Below are positions 28,817 to 36,995 of a stretch of 42,194 bases of DNA, piece after piece. Both the position numbers and the translations under genes were made by a program. The stretch's first letter is position 1. Each line of letters opens with the position of its first letter. The DNA is from Planctomycetaceae bacterium (GTDB taxonomy: Bacteria; Planctomycetota; Planctomycetia; Pirellulales; PNKZ01). The notes beneath the pieces were generated by a model. The model ran no database searches and was not told the origin of the DNA. It was given only the letters and a program-made list of their open reading frames with translations. The stretch lies in contig JAEUIN010000199.1 of NCBI GenBank assembly GCA_016793115.1, forward strand, positions 1 through 42,194. Reading direction: 5' to 3'.

Positions 28817-28844
28817 ATTGTAATTACCCAATTTGAGCGGGCAA
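28817..28844 (-). promoter_or_regulatory. Sigma-70-like promoter for the unknown-patatin-caspase-DUF900 unit
   Basis: Read on the minus strand: TTGCCC (28844-28839) and TACAAT (28822-28817) separated by 16 bases, about 92 bases upstream of the ATG at 28724. It falls in the 174-base gap after the CHAT gene. It implies that the seven-gene block is read as at least two transcripts. Confidence 0.6.
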
Positions 28845-28898
28845 AAGGAAAGTCTGAGTAGAGGTCGCCGAAAACCGGCGCACGCGGCCGCGCATTCG

Positions 28899-31800
28899 TT
28901 AACGCCAATCCCCTGACAGCCCAAATGCCGCCCAATAGCGTGGGCTAGTCCTCGTCGTTGGTTCTTCACTCACGGGATCGACGCCCCGCAGCGCCTCCGG
29001 ATGGTTCAAGATGTAAAGCTCGGCCTCGCGCAAAGCGTCGAGCCGAGGCATCTCGCGTTCCCAGAGATTGCGATAGAACCGTTCCATGAGCTGGCGCGTC
29101 ACCAAATCGTCGACCTTCCAATAGCCTGCCACCGTCGTTCGCGCCCCGGCCACTTGAAACGCTCGCTGGACGCCGAGCAACCCTTCGCCTCCCGCGGTCT
29201 CGCCGAGCCCTGTATCACACGCCGAAAGAACGACCGTGTCGACGCCGACGAGCGGCAGAAACGCGATCTCTTGAGACGTTAAAATCCCGTCATCGGTCTG
29301 CGCCGCCGGTTCGCGGTTGGCGCCGGCCAGCGCTAATCCGGAAAGCAAACCGGGGTTGAAGCCGATAAGCGGAGAATCGCGGGCGACGAGTCCGCCACGA
29401 TGGCCGTCGCCGACGGCGCGACTTGGCGCGGGGCTTTCAAACGCCGACTGATAGTCGGGCGCGGCGAAGAAACCGTGGGTCGCTAAATGCAAGTGGCGAT
29501 ACGTGCCGGCGAATTTACGGAAGCTCTGCTCCGTCGCATCGCCTTGTGCGAGCGCTCGCGGGTCATCGTCGGCGACTTCGTACAACCGGCCGTAAAGGTC
29601 GCGGATGGCCGCGATTTCACCGGCCGTGTTGGCGAGCCGACCGAAAACGACGTCTCCTGCCGGAGCCCGATCGGCGTCGATCGACGCAGCGGTTATCGAT
29701 CGATTTTCTCCGGGCCGACTCGGGCGTTTCTTCTTAGTCGTCGGAGTTGACGTTCCATCGGGAGCCGCCTCGTAGTCGACGTCGCCGATCAGCAACAGTT
29801 CGCGAGTGAGCTCGCGTTTACCTTCTTCGTGGATCAGAGCCGGCAACAATTGCGGCACGGGAATCGTCGCCAGCCGGTGGTCTTCCAATAGATACTTTCC
29901 CGGTTCGCGCCCCGGCAGCGCACCGAGCGGCAATCGTCCGAGTGCGCCGTCGGTCGCGACGAGAATCGTTTGCGCGTCGCCCAGCGCGGGCAGCAAAGGT
30001 TCCCAGATCGCCTTTCGTAATTCGGCGCCGGCTTGAACTCCCTGCCGCGACATTCCGAACGACTCGCGCCAGATGTCGATCGCTTGCGCGACGGGCTGCG
30101 ACGCTCCCAGTGCGACGAGTCGAATTCGCTCCGCCTCTTCCGCCGCGGGGCGCACGATGAAAGCGACAAACTCGCGGACCATCGTCGGCCGTTCCTTCTC
30201 CCTCGGGTCGGGCGTCGTACGCCAATACTCAAGAAAGTCGACCAGCGCGGCGTCGGCAGGCAACGAGGCGACGAGTTCCTCCGGCATCGTGCCGCGAACT
30301 GCGCGACGAAACGTGGCGCTGCGCCGACTCAATTCCGCCTCCAAGCGTTCCTTTTCCAATGTAAGTTCCGTCAACTGCTCCCGCCAGGCGGCCTCGCGCC
30401 CTTCTCCCTCGGGTACCGCGCGGCCCGCCGCAGTGAGCGAGCGGGTCGCATCTTGAAGTCGGCGAAACAAATCGGCGACGCTCGGATCGTCCGCCGCGGC
30501 GCGTATCTCGCGCTGGCGGACGAGCGTCGCTCCCTTCCACGCCAAGACTTCGGCAAAAGCTTCCTTCTGAAACTCGCGATCGGCGGCGGCGAGCGAGATG
30601 AAACCGTCGAGTCGGAAACGGAGCGACTGTCCCATCGCCAATTGCCCGCGTTCCGATTGCACGACCGCCGTGGCTTCCAACAACCGACGCGTCACGGCAA
30701 GGGTTCGGCGAAAGTACTCCGCGGCCTTGGTAGAATCACCCATTTCAAAGTATTGAAATGCGACGTTGCCGAGACTCATCGCGTAGTCGGGATGAAATTC
30801 ACCCAAAACATCCTTGCGAATCTCCATCGCTTGCAAAAAGAGGCGGAGTGCTTCCGCCGGCTTGCCGTTTCGCGATGTGAGCGATGCGAGGTTATTCAGA
30901 GTGTGTGCGTAGGCGTAGTGCCGTTCGCCGAGATTCTTGCGATGCGATTCCAGCGCTTGCCGGAACAAGGCTTCCGCCTCGGCTGTTTCACCTCGATCGG
31001 CGAGAAGCGCAGCCAGATTGTTGAGCGCCGCGGCGGTCAACGGATGATCGTCGCCGAGTTGCTTACGACGAATTGTCAACGCAGCCCGATAGAGCGGTTC
31101 CGCCTTCGCATAATCCCGGGCCGCTAGATAGATACGAGCTAGGTTGGAGGCGACCGTCGCATAGTAAGCATGCTCCACGCCGAACACCCGGGAGTAGACC
31201 TCCACACAGCGGAGTTGCGCAGCTTCCGCTTGCGCAAGGTCGCCGGTCGAAAAATGCAATGTCGCCAAGTTTTCGAGCACGCCTGCGTAATCGACCGATT
31301 CTTCGCCGTACGCAAGCTTCATGACACGGAGACTTTCGCGGAGCAGCGGCTCGGCGCGCGCGTAGTCGCCGTCTTGGATCGCCGCGAGACCCATGTCGTC
31401 GAGGGTGACGGCGATTTGAGGATCGTTGTCGACTAGCGCGGCGCGGAATACGGCGAGCGATTGTTCAAAGAGTCGGCGCGCTTCGGCGGCGTCGCCGAAC
31501 GTTTGCCGTAAGCGGGCCAAACTGCGAAGCGTCGCCGCGTATTCGACGTCGTCGCGTCCGAGCGCCTCGGCACGGATGGAGAGCGCCCGCTCCCAAAGTT
31601 CCTGAGCCCGGCGGTAACGACCTGCCTCCACGGCTTCCAAAGCCAAGTTGTCGAGCGCCAGCGCATATTGCGGGTGCTGCTCGCCGAGGAGCGCACGTCG
31701 CAGTTCGGCGACGCGCTCATAGTGCCGCTGGGCCTCGACATATTTCCCCGAGCCTTGCAGGGCCGAAGCGAGACCTTCCAGCGCGTCGACTGTGTCTTCC

Positions 31801-32378
31801 TGAGTTTCGCCGAGTACTTTGCGGCGAAGTTCGAACGCCTGCCGCGCCGGCTCGACGGCGTCGCCATATCGCGAGGCCAGACGCAAATCGAGCGCTTCGA
31901 GATCGAGCCGATTGGCCTTTGCCAAATCGGCCAGGGCGGCGGGCGGCAGCGCCTGAAGCTTCGGCAGCGAATCCCGCCGCCGCCGCGCATCGCGGGCCCG
32001 CCAATGAGCCGCGCCGAATCGCTTCTCGGCCCAACTCGCGGCCTCGTCACGGTATTTCTTCGCCGCGTCCCAAAGCTCCCCTTTCTCATTGGTCGCGGCC
32101 AGCCAAGTGATCGTATCGAGCAATTCGGTGCTGTCTTCCTCCAACACGATTCGTTCCAAAGCAAGCATGGTCTCGCCGACGGAAGCCGCCTCCCGATAGC
32201 GACTCTGCGATTCCAACTGCTGAGCCTGTTCCCAGAGTTTGTCGCGCGCGGTGATGCGCGCATCGGACTTTTCTTGCGCGGCGAGCGGAGCCTCACAAGT
32301 GAGCATGACCACGAGCACGACTGCGACCGACACGCCGCAATAAATGCCGCCCGAGCGGTGATAATGGAATGCCGCCAT
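28899..32378 (-). CDS. Exported TPR-CHAT protease (caspase HetF-associated with TPRs)
   Basis: About 1159 residues. The start at 32378 is chosen because a signal-type N-terminus follows (positive residues, then hydrophobic 12-30, cleavage LAA/QEK); a longer frame to 32474 overlaps the caspase gene upstream. Residues about 100-600 hold roughly ten 42-residue kinesin-light-chain-type TPRs (repeating YA.AL.NLA.L, A..L..RAL.IR...LG..HP). Residues about 840-1159 are a CHAT domain with the catalytic histidine His968 (LATHGFF) and cysteine Cys1054 (LSACDTGLGE), and the usual GILTSQEIAFL. CHAT proteases belong to the separase/caspase clan. It follows the metacaspase gene after only 10 bases, so the two are co-transcribed, and the TPR array could bind a substrate or the partner caspase. 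Confidence 0.93.
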   Translation of the reverse strand: MAAFHYHRSGGIYCGVSVAVVLVVMLTCEAPLAAQEKSDARITARDKLWEQAQQLESQSRYREAASVGETMLALERIVLEEDSTELLDTITWLAATNEKGELWDAAKKYRDEAASWAEKRFGAAHWRARDARRRRDSLPKLQALPPAALADLAKANRLDLEALDLRLASRYGDAVEPARQAFELRRKVLGETQEDTVDALEGLASALQGSGKYVEAQRHYERVAELRRALLGEQHPQYALALDNLALEAVEAGRYRRAQELWERALSIRAEALGRDDVEYAATLRSLARLRQTFGDAAEARRLFEQSLAVFRAALVDNDPQIAVTLDDMGLAAIQDGDYARAEPLLRESLRVMKLAYGEESVDYAGVLENLATLHFSTGDLAQAEAAQLRCVEVYSRVFGVEHAYYATVASNLARIYLAARDYAKAEPLYRAALTIRRKQLGDDHPLTAAALNNLAALLADRGETAEAEALFRQALESHRKNLGERHYAYAHTLNNLASLTSRNGKPAEALRLFLQAMEIRKDVLGEFHPDYAMSLGNVAFQYFEMGDSTKAAEYFRRTLAVTRRLLEATAVVQSERGQLAMGQSLRFRLDGFISLAAADREFQKEAFAEVLAWKGATLVRQREIRAAADDPSVADLFRRLQDATRSLTAAGRAVPEGEGREAAWREQLTELTLEKERLEAELSRRSATFRRAVRGTMPEELVASLPADAALVDFLEYWRTTPDPREKERPTMVREFVAFIVRPAAEEAERIRLVALGASQPVAQAIDIWRESFGMSRQGVQAGAELRKAIWEPLLPALGDAQTILVATDGALGRLPLGALPGREPGKYLLEDHRLATIPVPQLLPALIHEEGKRELTRELLLIGDVDYEAAPDGTSTPTTKKKRPSRPGENRSITAASIDADRAPAGDVVFGRLANTAGEIAAIRDLYGRLYEVADDDPRALAQGDATEQSFRKFAGTYRHLHLATHGFFAAPDYQSAFESPAPSRAVGDGHRGGLVARDSPLIGFNPGLLSGLALAGANREPAAQTDDGILTSQEIAFLPLVGVDTVVLSACDTGLGETAGGEGLLGVQRAFQVAGARTTVAGYWKVDDLVTRQLMERFYRNLWEREMPRLDALREAELYILNHPEALRGVDPVSEEPTTRTSPRYWAAFGLSGDWR

Positions 32379-32388
32379 AGACGACTCG

Positions 32389-34590
32389 TCAGCGAGTTTT
32401 GCGATGTTCACTCTTAACGGACGGAGCCGGCTGAACTTCGAGCGGAATCCGGCGCACAGCGTAGGTTTTGGCATCTTCGACGGTGCGCGTTCGCCTCGCT
32501 CCGCTCAACGACGCCTTCAGCAACCGATCGAGCGGCGCGGCGCTCTCGCCTCGCTCGCGGCGAAGATCGGCCACGGTTAGTCCCGGTTGCTCCAAAAATG
32601 CGAAGTACGTCGCGAGCGGAGGCGTATGCGCAACCGCCAAGATCAAGATATCCTCTCTGCCGACCGTTTTGTCATTGATCGAAAGCACGACTTCCCGCGA
32701 TTGCCCCGCCGCGAGCGTGTTATAGGCGCCTGTGAGGGCCGCTTGCGCCGTCGGAAAACAACTTTGAATGCGCATCGCCGATTCGATGTAGAGCACCGTG
32801 GCGTCGACGCGCGACACGCCGACGTTGCGGAGCGTGATCCGCACTCGATCTCCTTTCGTGAGACGATTCCCCATCGCGGCGTCGAGCGGCCGCCAGGGCT
32901 TATCGTCGCCGCGTCGTCGCTCGACCGTGACGGACAATCCGACTTCTCCGGCGGCGAACTTTGTTCCCGGCGCCGGTTCGTCATCGGCAGCCAATCTCAT
33001 TAAGTTGTAGGCGACGGCGATGCGGCGCAGATCGTCGGCGGCAGCCGGCCGCGCACCGGCTTCGATCGGATAAGGCCCGAAGGACGGCGTAGCGTTCGTC
33101 CTCTCCGCCCGTGCTGAGATTGGCCGACACCGGAGAGTCAGTCGCGCGGAGCCACCGTCTACGGTCAGCACGACGTCGGCCGATTCGCCCGGGCGCGCCA
33201 AACGCACCAACGCCGGTTCCGCCGCGATCCATTCTTCTAACTGAGCTCGCAGTACATCGGCCGATTCTCGATCGGCGGGCGTCGCCGCCGCAATGCATAC
33301 GCCGATCTGAGCCTCACTCTCATCGACTTCCACGACTTCGCATCGGGCAGGCGTCGGCAACGGTCCGTCGGAGCGCCGCGTAGCGCCGTCGTGCACTCGC
33401 TCCACGCGGGCGGTGAACGGCGAGACTTCGCGCACGACGACGAAATTCGCGGCCGGGGCCGATTCGTCGGCGCTTTTCGGCGGAAAGGCTTTTAAGACCG
33501 TCCCGCGCGTCAAACCATGCGCGGCGCCTTGATTCAACCGGAGCGCTCCGCCGGCGTCGGCCGTGACGATGATAGCCGAGCGATCGCGCCACTCCCGTTT
33601 GCCGAGGACTTCTCGATCAAGCGCATTCCCCTCGAGCAGAGGCAGCAAATGGAAATCCCAATCGCCGTATTGCCATGCCGCGCGCTGTGCCAACTCCCGA
33701 TAGGTAAGCGGCTGCTCGGCCTGCGCGAGCACATGATATAGGCAATAAGTCAGCCGACCGTAGAACGGTCGATCGGCGCCGCCGGGCGGCGGCATCGGTT
33801 GTTCAAGCTCCAGCGCCGTCGCGGGCACGGCGTAGATCGCCGCCAAGCCGCCGACGGTCGCCGCGTCTCCGGAAAGCTGCTCGCGCGGCCGATCCGGTCC
33901 GCGTGCTCGATTCGCCGCGGAGTTCAGTTCGTCGTCGCTCGTCAATAGTTCACGCGGCACATGGCGCGCGAGCGACGCCCCCTCGTGGTCCTCTAGTCCG
34001 CGCGACATTGTCCCCGAATGACACGTGTCGGCGATGAAGAATACGAACGCTCCGCGCGACCGCATCGCGGAAAGCTTCGCTTCAATCTCGTCGTCGCGAA
34101 TGCCCGGCACGGCCGACGCCGCGCCCGTGGCTTTCGTCCCTGGAAGGGTTACGTCTTCCGGCAAAAAAACTTCGTCGAGCCCGTCGTCTTCGTCGAGCGA
34201 ATCGTCGGGCACTTGGCTACCGTGACCGGCGAGAAACACGACGATTTCATCTCCCGGCCGTGCGTCGGCGGCAAGGGTGTCGAACTCGCGGAGTATGTTG
34301 GTCCGCGTCGGCTGTCGCGCCTTGTCCGTCGCATGCGGCAAGCGCACGATTTCGTCACTGGCAAATTGGAACCTCTCTCGCAGCAGGCGTTCGATCAAGC
34401 CCACGTCGTTGGCCGGCCCCCGCAGCCGGTAGCGTTCGCCGAGGGTCGGGTATTCCGAGCAGCCGACGAGCAAGGCCCGCCGGCGGTGCGTCGCGGGAAC
34501 TTCCGGCGACGAGGGAGGAATTTCCGCGGCCGCGGCGCCGCAGCAAACGGCGTAGCCCAGTGCGACGAAGATCGTCGAGCGCAGGAGCAT
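32389..34590 (-). CDS. Secreted metacaspase-like (C14) protease with DUF4384-type C-terminal domain
   Basis: A 733-residue protein with a signal peptide (residues 1-22, AAA/AEIP). The caspase domain (about 36-335) starts RRRALLVGCSEYP and has catalytic His123 (LAGHGSQ) and Cys190 (ADTCHSG), a canonical metacaspase dyad; the acidic loop DSLDEDDGLDEVFLPED after the histidine resembles the calcium/substrate loop of metacaspases. A linker follows; the C-terminal part (about 545-665, VGLSVTVERRRGDDK, LYIESAMRIQSCFP, AGQSREVVLSIND) is DUF4384-like beta structure, a frequent companion of bacterial caspases. It lies 17 bases after the cupin gene and 10 bases before the CHAT gene. Expected cleavage after Arg/Lys is family knowledge; its targets are unknown. 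Confidence 0.93.
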   Translation of the reverse strand: MLLRSTIFVALGYAVCCGAAAAEIPPSSPEVPATHRRRALLVGCSEYPTLGERYRLRGPANDVGLIERLLRERFQFASDEIVRLPHATDKARQPTRTNILREFDTLAADARPGDEIVVFLAGHGSQVPDDSLDEDDGLDEVFLPEDVTLPGTKATGAASAVPGIRDDEIEAKLSAMRSRGAFVFFIADTCHSGTMSRGLEDHEGASLARHVPRELLTSDDELNSAANRARGPDRPREQLSGDAATVGGLAAIYAVPATALELEQPMPPPGGADRPFYGRLTYCLYHVLAQAEQPLTYRELAQRAAWQYGDWDFHLLPLLEGNALDREVLGKREWRDRSAIIVTADAGGALRLNQGAAHGLTRGTVLKAFPPKSADESAPAANFVVVREVSPFTARVERVHDGATRRSDGPLPTPARCEVVEVDESEAQIGVCIAAATPADRESADVLRAQLEEWIAAEPALVRLARPGESADVVLTVDGGSARLTLRCRPISARAERTNATPSFGPYPIEAGARPAAADDLRRIAVAYNLMRLAADDEPAPGTKFAAGEVGLSVTVERRRGDDKPWRPLDAAMGNRLTKGDRVRITLRNVGVSRVDATVLYIESAMRIQSCFPTAQAALTGAYNTLAAGQSREVVLSINDKTVGREDILILAVAHTPPLATYFAFLEQPGLTVADLRRERGESAAPLDRLLKASLSGARRTRTVEDAKTYAVRRIPLEVQPAPSVKSEHRKTR

Positions 34591-34607
34591 TGCGAAGGAT
34601 CCGGATA

Positions 34608-34970
34608 CTAAGACTGCTCAAGCGGCGGAATATATTTATTCAACATCTCGGCGTAGTCCTCACGCACCGGGCTAAAGCAATCGAGCACGACCGCGGGCCC
34701 GTCGATCGCCACGGCCCGATGTTTCACATGCGGCGGAATGATGAACATCGAACCGGCTTCGCAGAGCCGGGTTTCGTCGCCGATCGTGAGTTGCATCTTG
34801 CCGCGAATCAGAATCCCGCCCTGCTCATGGGGATGCGAGTGCAGCGGCACCTCCGCCCCGGCGTCCATTTCCAGGTAGGAGAGCATCAAGTTTTCGCCGA
34901 ACGGCGTCCGCATATGGCAACCCGGAACAGGTTCGATGGCAGGCACTTGGCGGATATCAATAAACGGCAT
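34608..34970 (-). CDS. Small single-domain cupin
   Basis: A 120-residue cupin. Motif 1 is HSHPHEQGGILIRG, with His44, His46 and Glu49/Gln50 as probable metal ligands; motif 2 includes PPHVKHRA (His81, His84). The start at 34970 is supported by AAGGGA about a dozen bases upstream and by the usual length before the first strand; codons further upstream to 35042 are Arg/Lys-rich and unlikely. Single-domain cupins range from dioxygenases and isomerases to sensors of small molecules, so the activity is open. It is the first gene of the cupin-metacaspase-CHAT unit (17-base gap) and has no signal peptide, unlike all its neighbours downstream, so it is probably cytosolic. Confidence 0.9.
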   Translation of the reverse strand: MPFIDIRQVPAIEPVPGCHMRTPFGENLMLSYLEMDAGAEVPLHSHPHEQGGILIRGKMQLTIGDETRLCEAGSMFIIPPHVKHRAVAIDGPAVVLDCFSPVREDYAEMLNKYIPPLEQS

Positions 34971-35013
34971 GGGCGCGATCCCTTCGCGGCGAATCAACAT
35001 CTTGGCGGCGACA

Positions 35014-35131
35014 TGCCGGCATTGTCGCTTGCGGTTTTGCAATCGTCAAACTGCGGTCGGCGCACCGCCAATGCCGGCAACTGCGTGAGATTTTGTTCGC
35101 TGTTGCGCTGATTGGCATTGTCAGATTTTGC
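35014..35131. promoter_or_regulatory. Three GGCATTG boxes in the divergent region, candidate operators
   Basis: TGCCGGCATTG (35014-35024) occurs as an exact inverted copy at 35069-35079, separated by 44 bases. A third GGCATTGTC with a similar downstream TTTTGC lies at 35114-35131, matching the first copy (35018-35040). The sites lie between the cupin operon (minus) and the thioredoxin-protease gene (plus), where a divergent regulator would bind. No regulator is identified. Confidence 0.4.
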
Positions 35132-35220
35132 CCGCCTCGGCATGATCCCGCCCCCTGTTCGGCGCGATTGCATGGATGCGACGCCCGCCGCACAGGTCGA
35201 CGAATCCAGGGAGGGATTCC

Positions 35221-36759
35221 ATGACGACGGTTCAGGCCGCGCTCCTCGTGTGCGCGCTCAGCGGTGCCCCGGCTGCGAGCGATCAGACCGTGTTGCTCGA
35301 CTTCACCGCTTCTTGGTGCGGTCCCTGCCGCCAAATGCTGCCGGTCGTCGAGCGGCTCGCCGCCGAAGGCATTCCGGTTCGCAAAGTCGATATCGACTCC
35401 GAACCGCAGCTCGCCAAGCAATTCGGGGTCAAGGGCGTACCCTGCTTCGTCATGATTTCCGGCGGCCGCGAAACCGGCCGACTTGTCGGCGCGACCGGCT
35501 ACGAACAATTGCGTCAACTCGTCGCTGCGGGCGGAAACGTCCCCGCAAATTCGCTCCCGCCAAGCATGCCCGCTCCGCCGACGATGCCGACGTCGTTGGC
35601 CGCGCACTCGGCTGCTGTTCCCGCCGCAACCCCGACGACGGCCGCTTCGAACGGCCAAATCACGCAACAACTCATCGACCGCCTCATGGCCGCCAGCGTG
35701 CGGTTGAAGATTTACGACGAAGGCGGCCAATCCGTCGGCAGCGGCACAATTATCGATTGCCGCGAAGGAGAAGCGCTTGTGCTCACTTGCGGTCATATCT
35801 TCCGCGACTCCAACGGTCAGGGTCGGGTGACCGTCGACCTGCAAACCGCCGACGGCGCGCAAGATTTGCCCGGGCGCGTGATCGGCTACGACTTGGAATC
35901 CGACGTCGGCCTGTTGAGCTTCCGTCCCGGAGTCGAAGTCGCTGCGGCGAAAATCGCGCCCCCGGGCTACGCAGTGCGACCGAACGACGTCGTCGTCAGC
36001 ATCGGTTGCAACCACGGCGATCCGGCGACGGCCCGCGTCAGCCGGGTGACGACTATCGACAAGTTCCTCGGCCCGCCCAACCTGCAAGTGGCCGGCCAAC
36101 CGGTGCAAGGCCGCAGCGGCGGCGGTCTTTTCAGCGCCGACGGCCACGTGATCGGCGTCTGCAACGCGGCCGATCCCGAAGACGACGAAGGGCTCTACGC
36201 CGCTCTCGCGGCGGTGCATGCCGAGATTCATCAATTCGGCTTGGCGAAGTTTTGCCTGCCAAATGAACCGATCGCCGCCGTCGCCCCGCCGACGATGCCC
36301 GCCAAGATGCCGGCCTTCGGCAGCGCCGACGCCTCGCAAACCTTGCCCACCTCCGGATCGCTGCCGGTCACGCAAGCCGCGCAGCTCGCGACGAGCCAAC
36401 TCACGAATGCCGCTCAAGCAATGACGCCCGTCGCCGCTCAAGCTCTCGCTCAGGCGCGTTCGCTCGCCGGCGGCTCGCACTCCGCAGCGGAGCAAGCCGC
36501 CCTGGCCGAACTCGGGAATCTCTCGGCCGGCGCCGAAGTAGTATGCATCGTGCGTCCGCTTGCCGACGCGCGGGCCAAGAGCAAAGTGATCGTCATCGAC
36601 AACGCCTCGCCCGACTTCTTGCGTCAGTTGGCGAGCGATCAACGTCGTCAGGACGCCCGCTTCGCGACCTCCCACCAGGTTCCCGTCGCCGGCGAATCCA
36701 CGACGACCGCGACCGCCGCCGGTTCGTGGCAACCACAGTGGCGCTCGCCGCAGAAGTGA
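35221..36759 (+). CDS. Thioredoxin-trypsin-like serine protease fusion
   Basis: A 512-residue protein. Residues 20-105 are a thioredoxin domain: VLLDFTASWCGPCRQM with the redox-active Cys33 and Cys36, and VKGVPCF containing the cis-proline. A Pro/Ala/Thr linker (108-145) leads to a trypsin-like/HtrA-like protease (about 150-340): His192 (LTCGHIF), Asp228 (ESDVGLL) and Ser299 (QGRSGGGL), with SGTIID before the histidine. The remaining 160 residues are Ala/Gln/Thr-rich with no known domain. The first 20 residues are hydrophobic with cleavage-like APAAS, so export is possible but the n-region lacks a charge. Start at 35221 is supported by GGGAGG upstream. It is divergent from the cupin-caspase operon. 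It might couple disulfide chemistry to proteolysis of exported proteins; this is inference. Confidence 0.9.
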   Translation: MTTVQAALLVCALSGAPAASDQTVLLDFTASWCGPCRQMLPVVERLAAEGIPVRKVDIDSEPQLAKQFGVKGVPCFVMISGGRETGRLVGATGYEQLRQLVAAGGNVPANSLPPSMPAPPTMPTSLAAHSAAVPAATPTTAASNGQITQQLIDRLMAASVRLKIYDEGGQSVGSGTIIDCREGEALVLTCGHIFRDSNGQGRVTVDLQTADGAQDLPGRVIGYDLESDVGLLSFRPGVEVAAAKIAPPGYAVRPNDVVVSIGCNHGDPATARVSRVTTIDKFLGPPNLQVAGQPVQGRSGGGLFSADGHVIGVCNAADPEDDEGLYAALAAVHAEIHQFGLAKFCLPNEPIAAVAPPTMPAKMPAFGSADASQTLPTSGSLPVTQAAQLATSQLTNAAQAMTPVAAQALAQARSLAGGSHSAAEQAALAELGNLSAGAEVVCIVRPLADARAKSKVIVIDNASPDFLRQLASDQRRQDARFATSHQVPVAGESTTTATAAGSWQPQWRSPQK

Positions 36760-36882
36760 CTCGCTGGCGGCCGCGGCGAGTCGATCGAACTTCTGCAAGC
36801 CGATATGCCCGCTGCGCTTACGCCGAGCCGCGGGCGACGCGTTTCTCCCCTGTTTTTCCGCTCGTTTTTCCGCACCCGCCAC

Positions 36883-36911
36883 TGCTGCACGCGGCCGGGG
36901 CGTGATACAAT
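36883..36911 (+). promoter_or_regulatory. Putative promoter upstream of tyrA
   Basis: A -10 element TACAAT (36906-36911), preceded by TG one base earlier (extended -10), followed by GCGGGCTC as in the region before the PVC haem protein (14115). No good -35 is seen at the normal distance. It lies about 85 bases before the ATG at 36996. Confidence 0.5.
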
Positions 36912-36995
36912 CGCGGGCTCCACTTCTCGCCCTCGATTTGGCGGCCGTGCGGGCGTTTTTCTCGCCCTTGCGTAGCGGCCCCCGTTTGCCGCTAC

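Noticed and set aside
28725..28898. Intrinsic terminator after the CHAT gene
   Set aside because: Short hairpins such as CGCCG-GTTTT-CGGCG are present but lack a T-run; only the promoter is recorded.
21926..34970. Type III-E CRISPR-associated or NLR-type CHAT/caspase defence island
   Set aside because: No Cas protein, nucleotidyltransferase, NLR or other cytosolic sensor is present, and the proteins carry export signals.
34957..36882. Long minus-strand frame opposite the thioredoxin-protease gene
   Set aside because: No family resemblance, biased Arg/Gly composition, and complete overlap with a gene having two recognisable domains.
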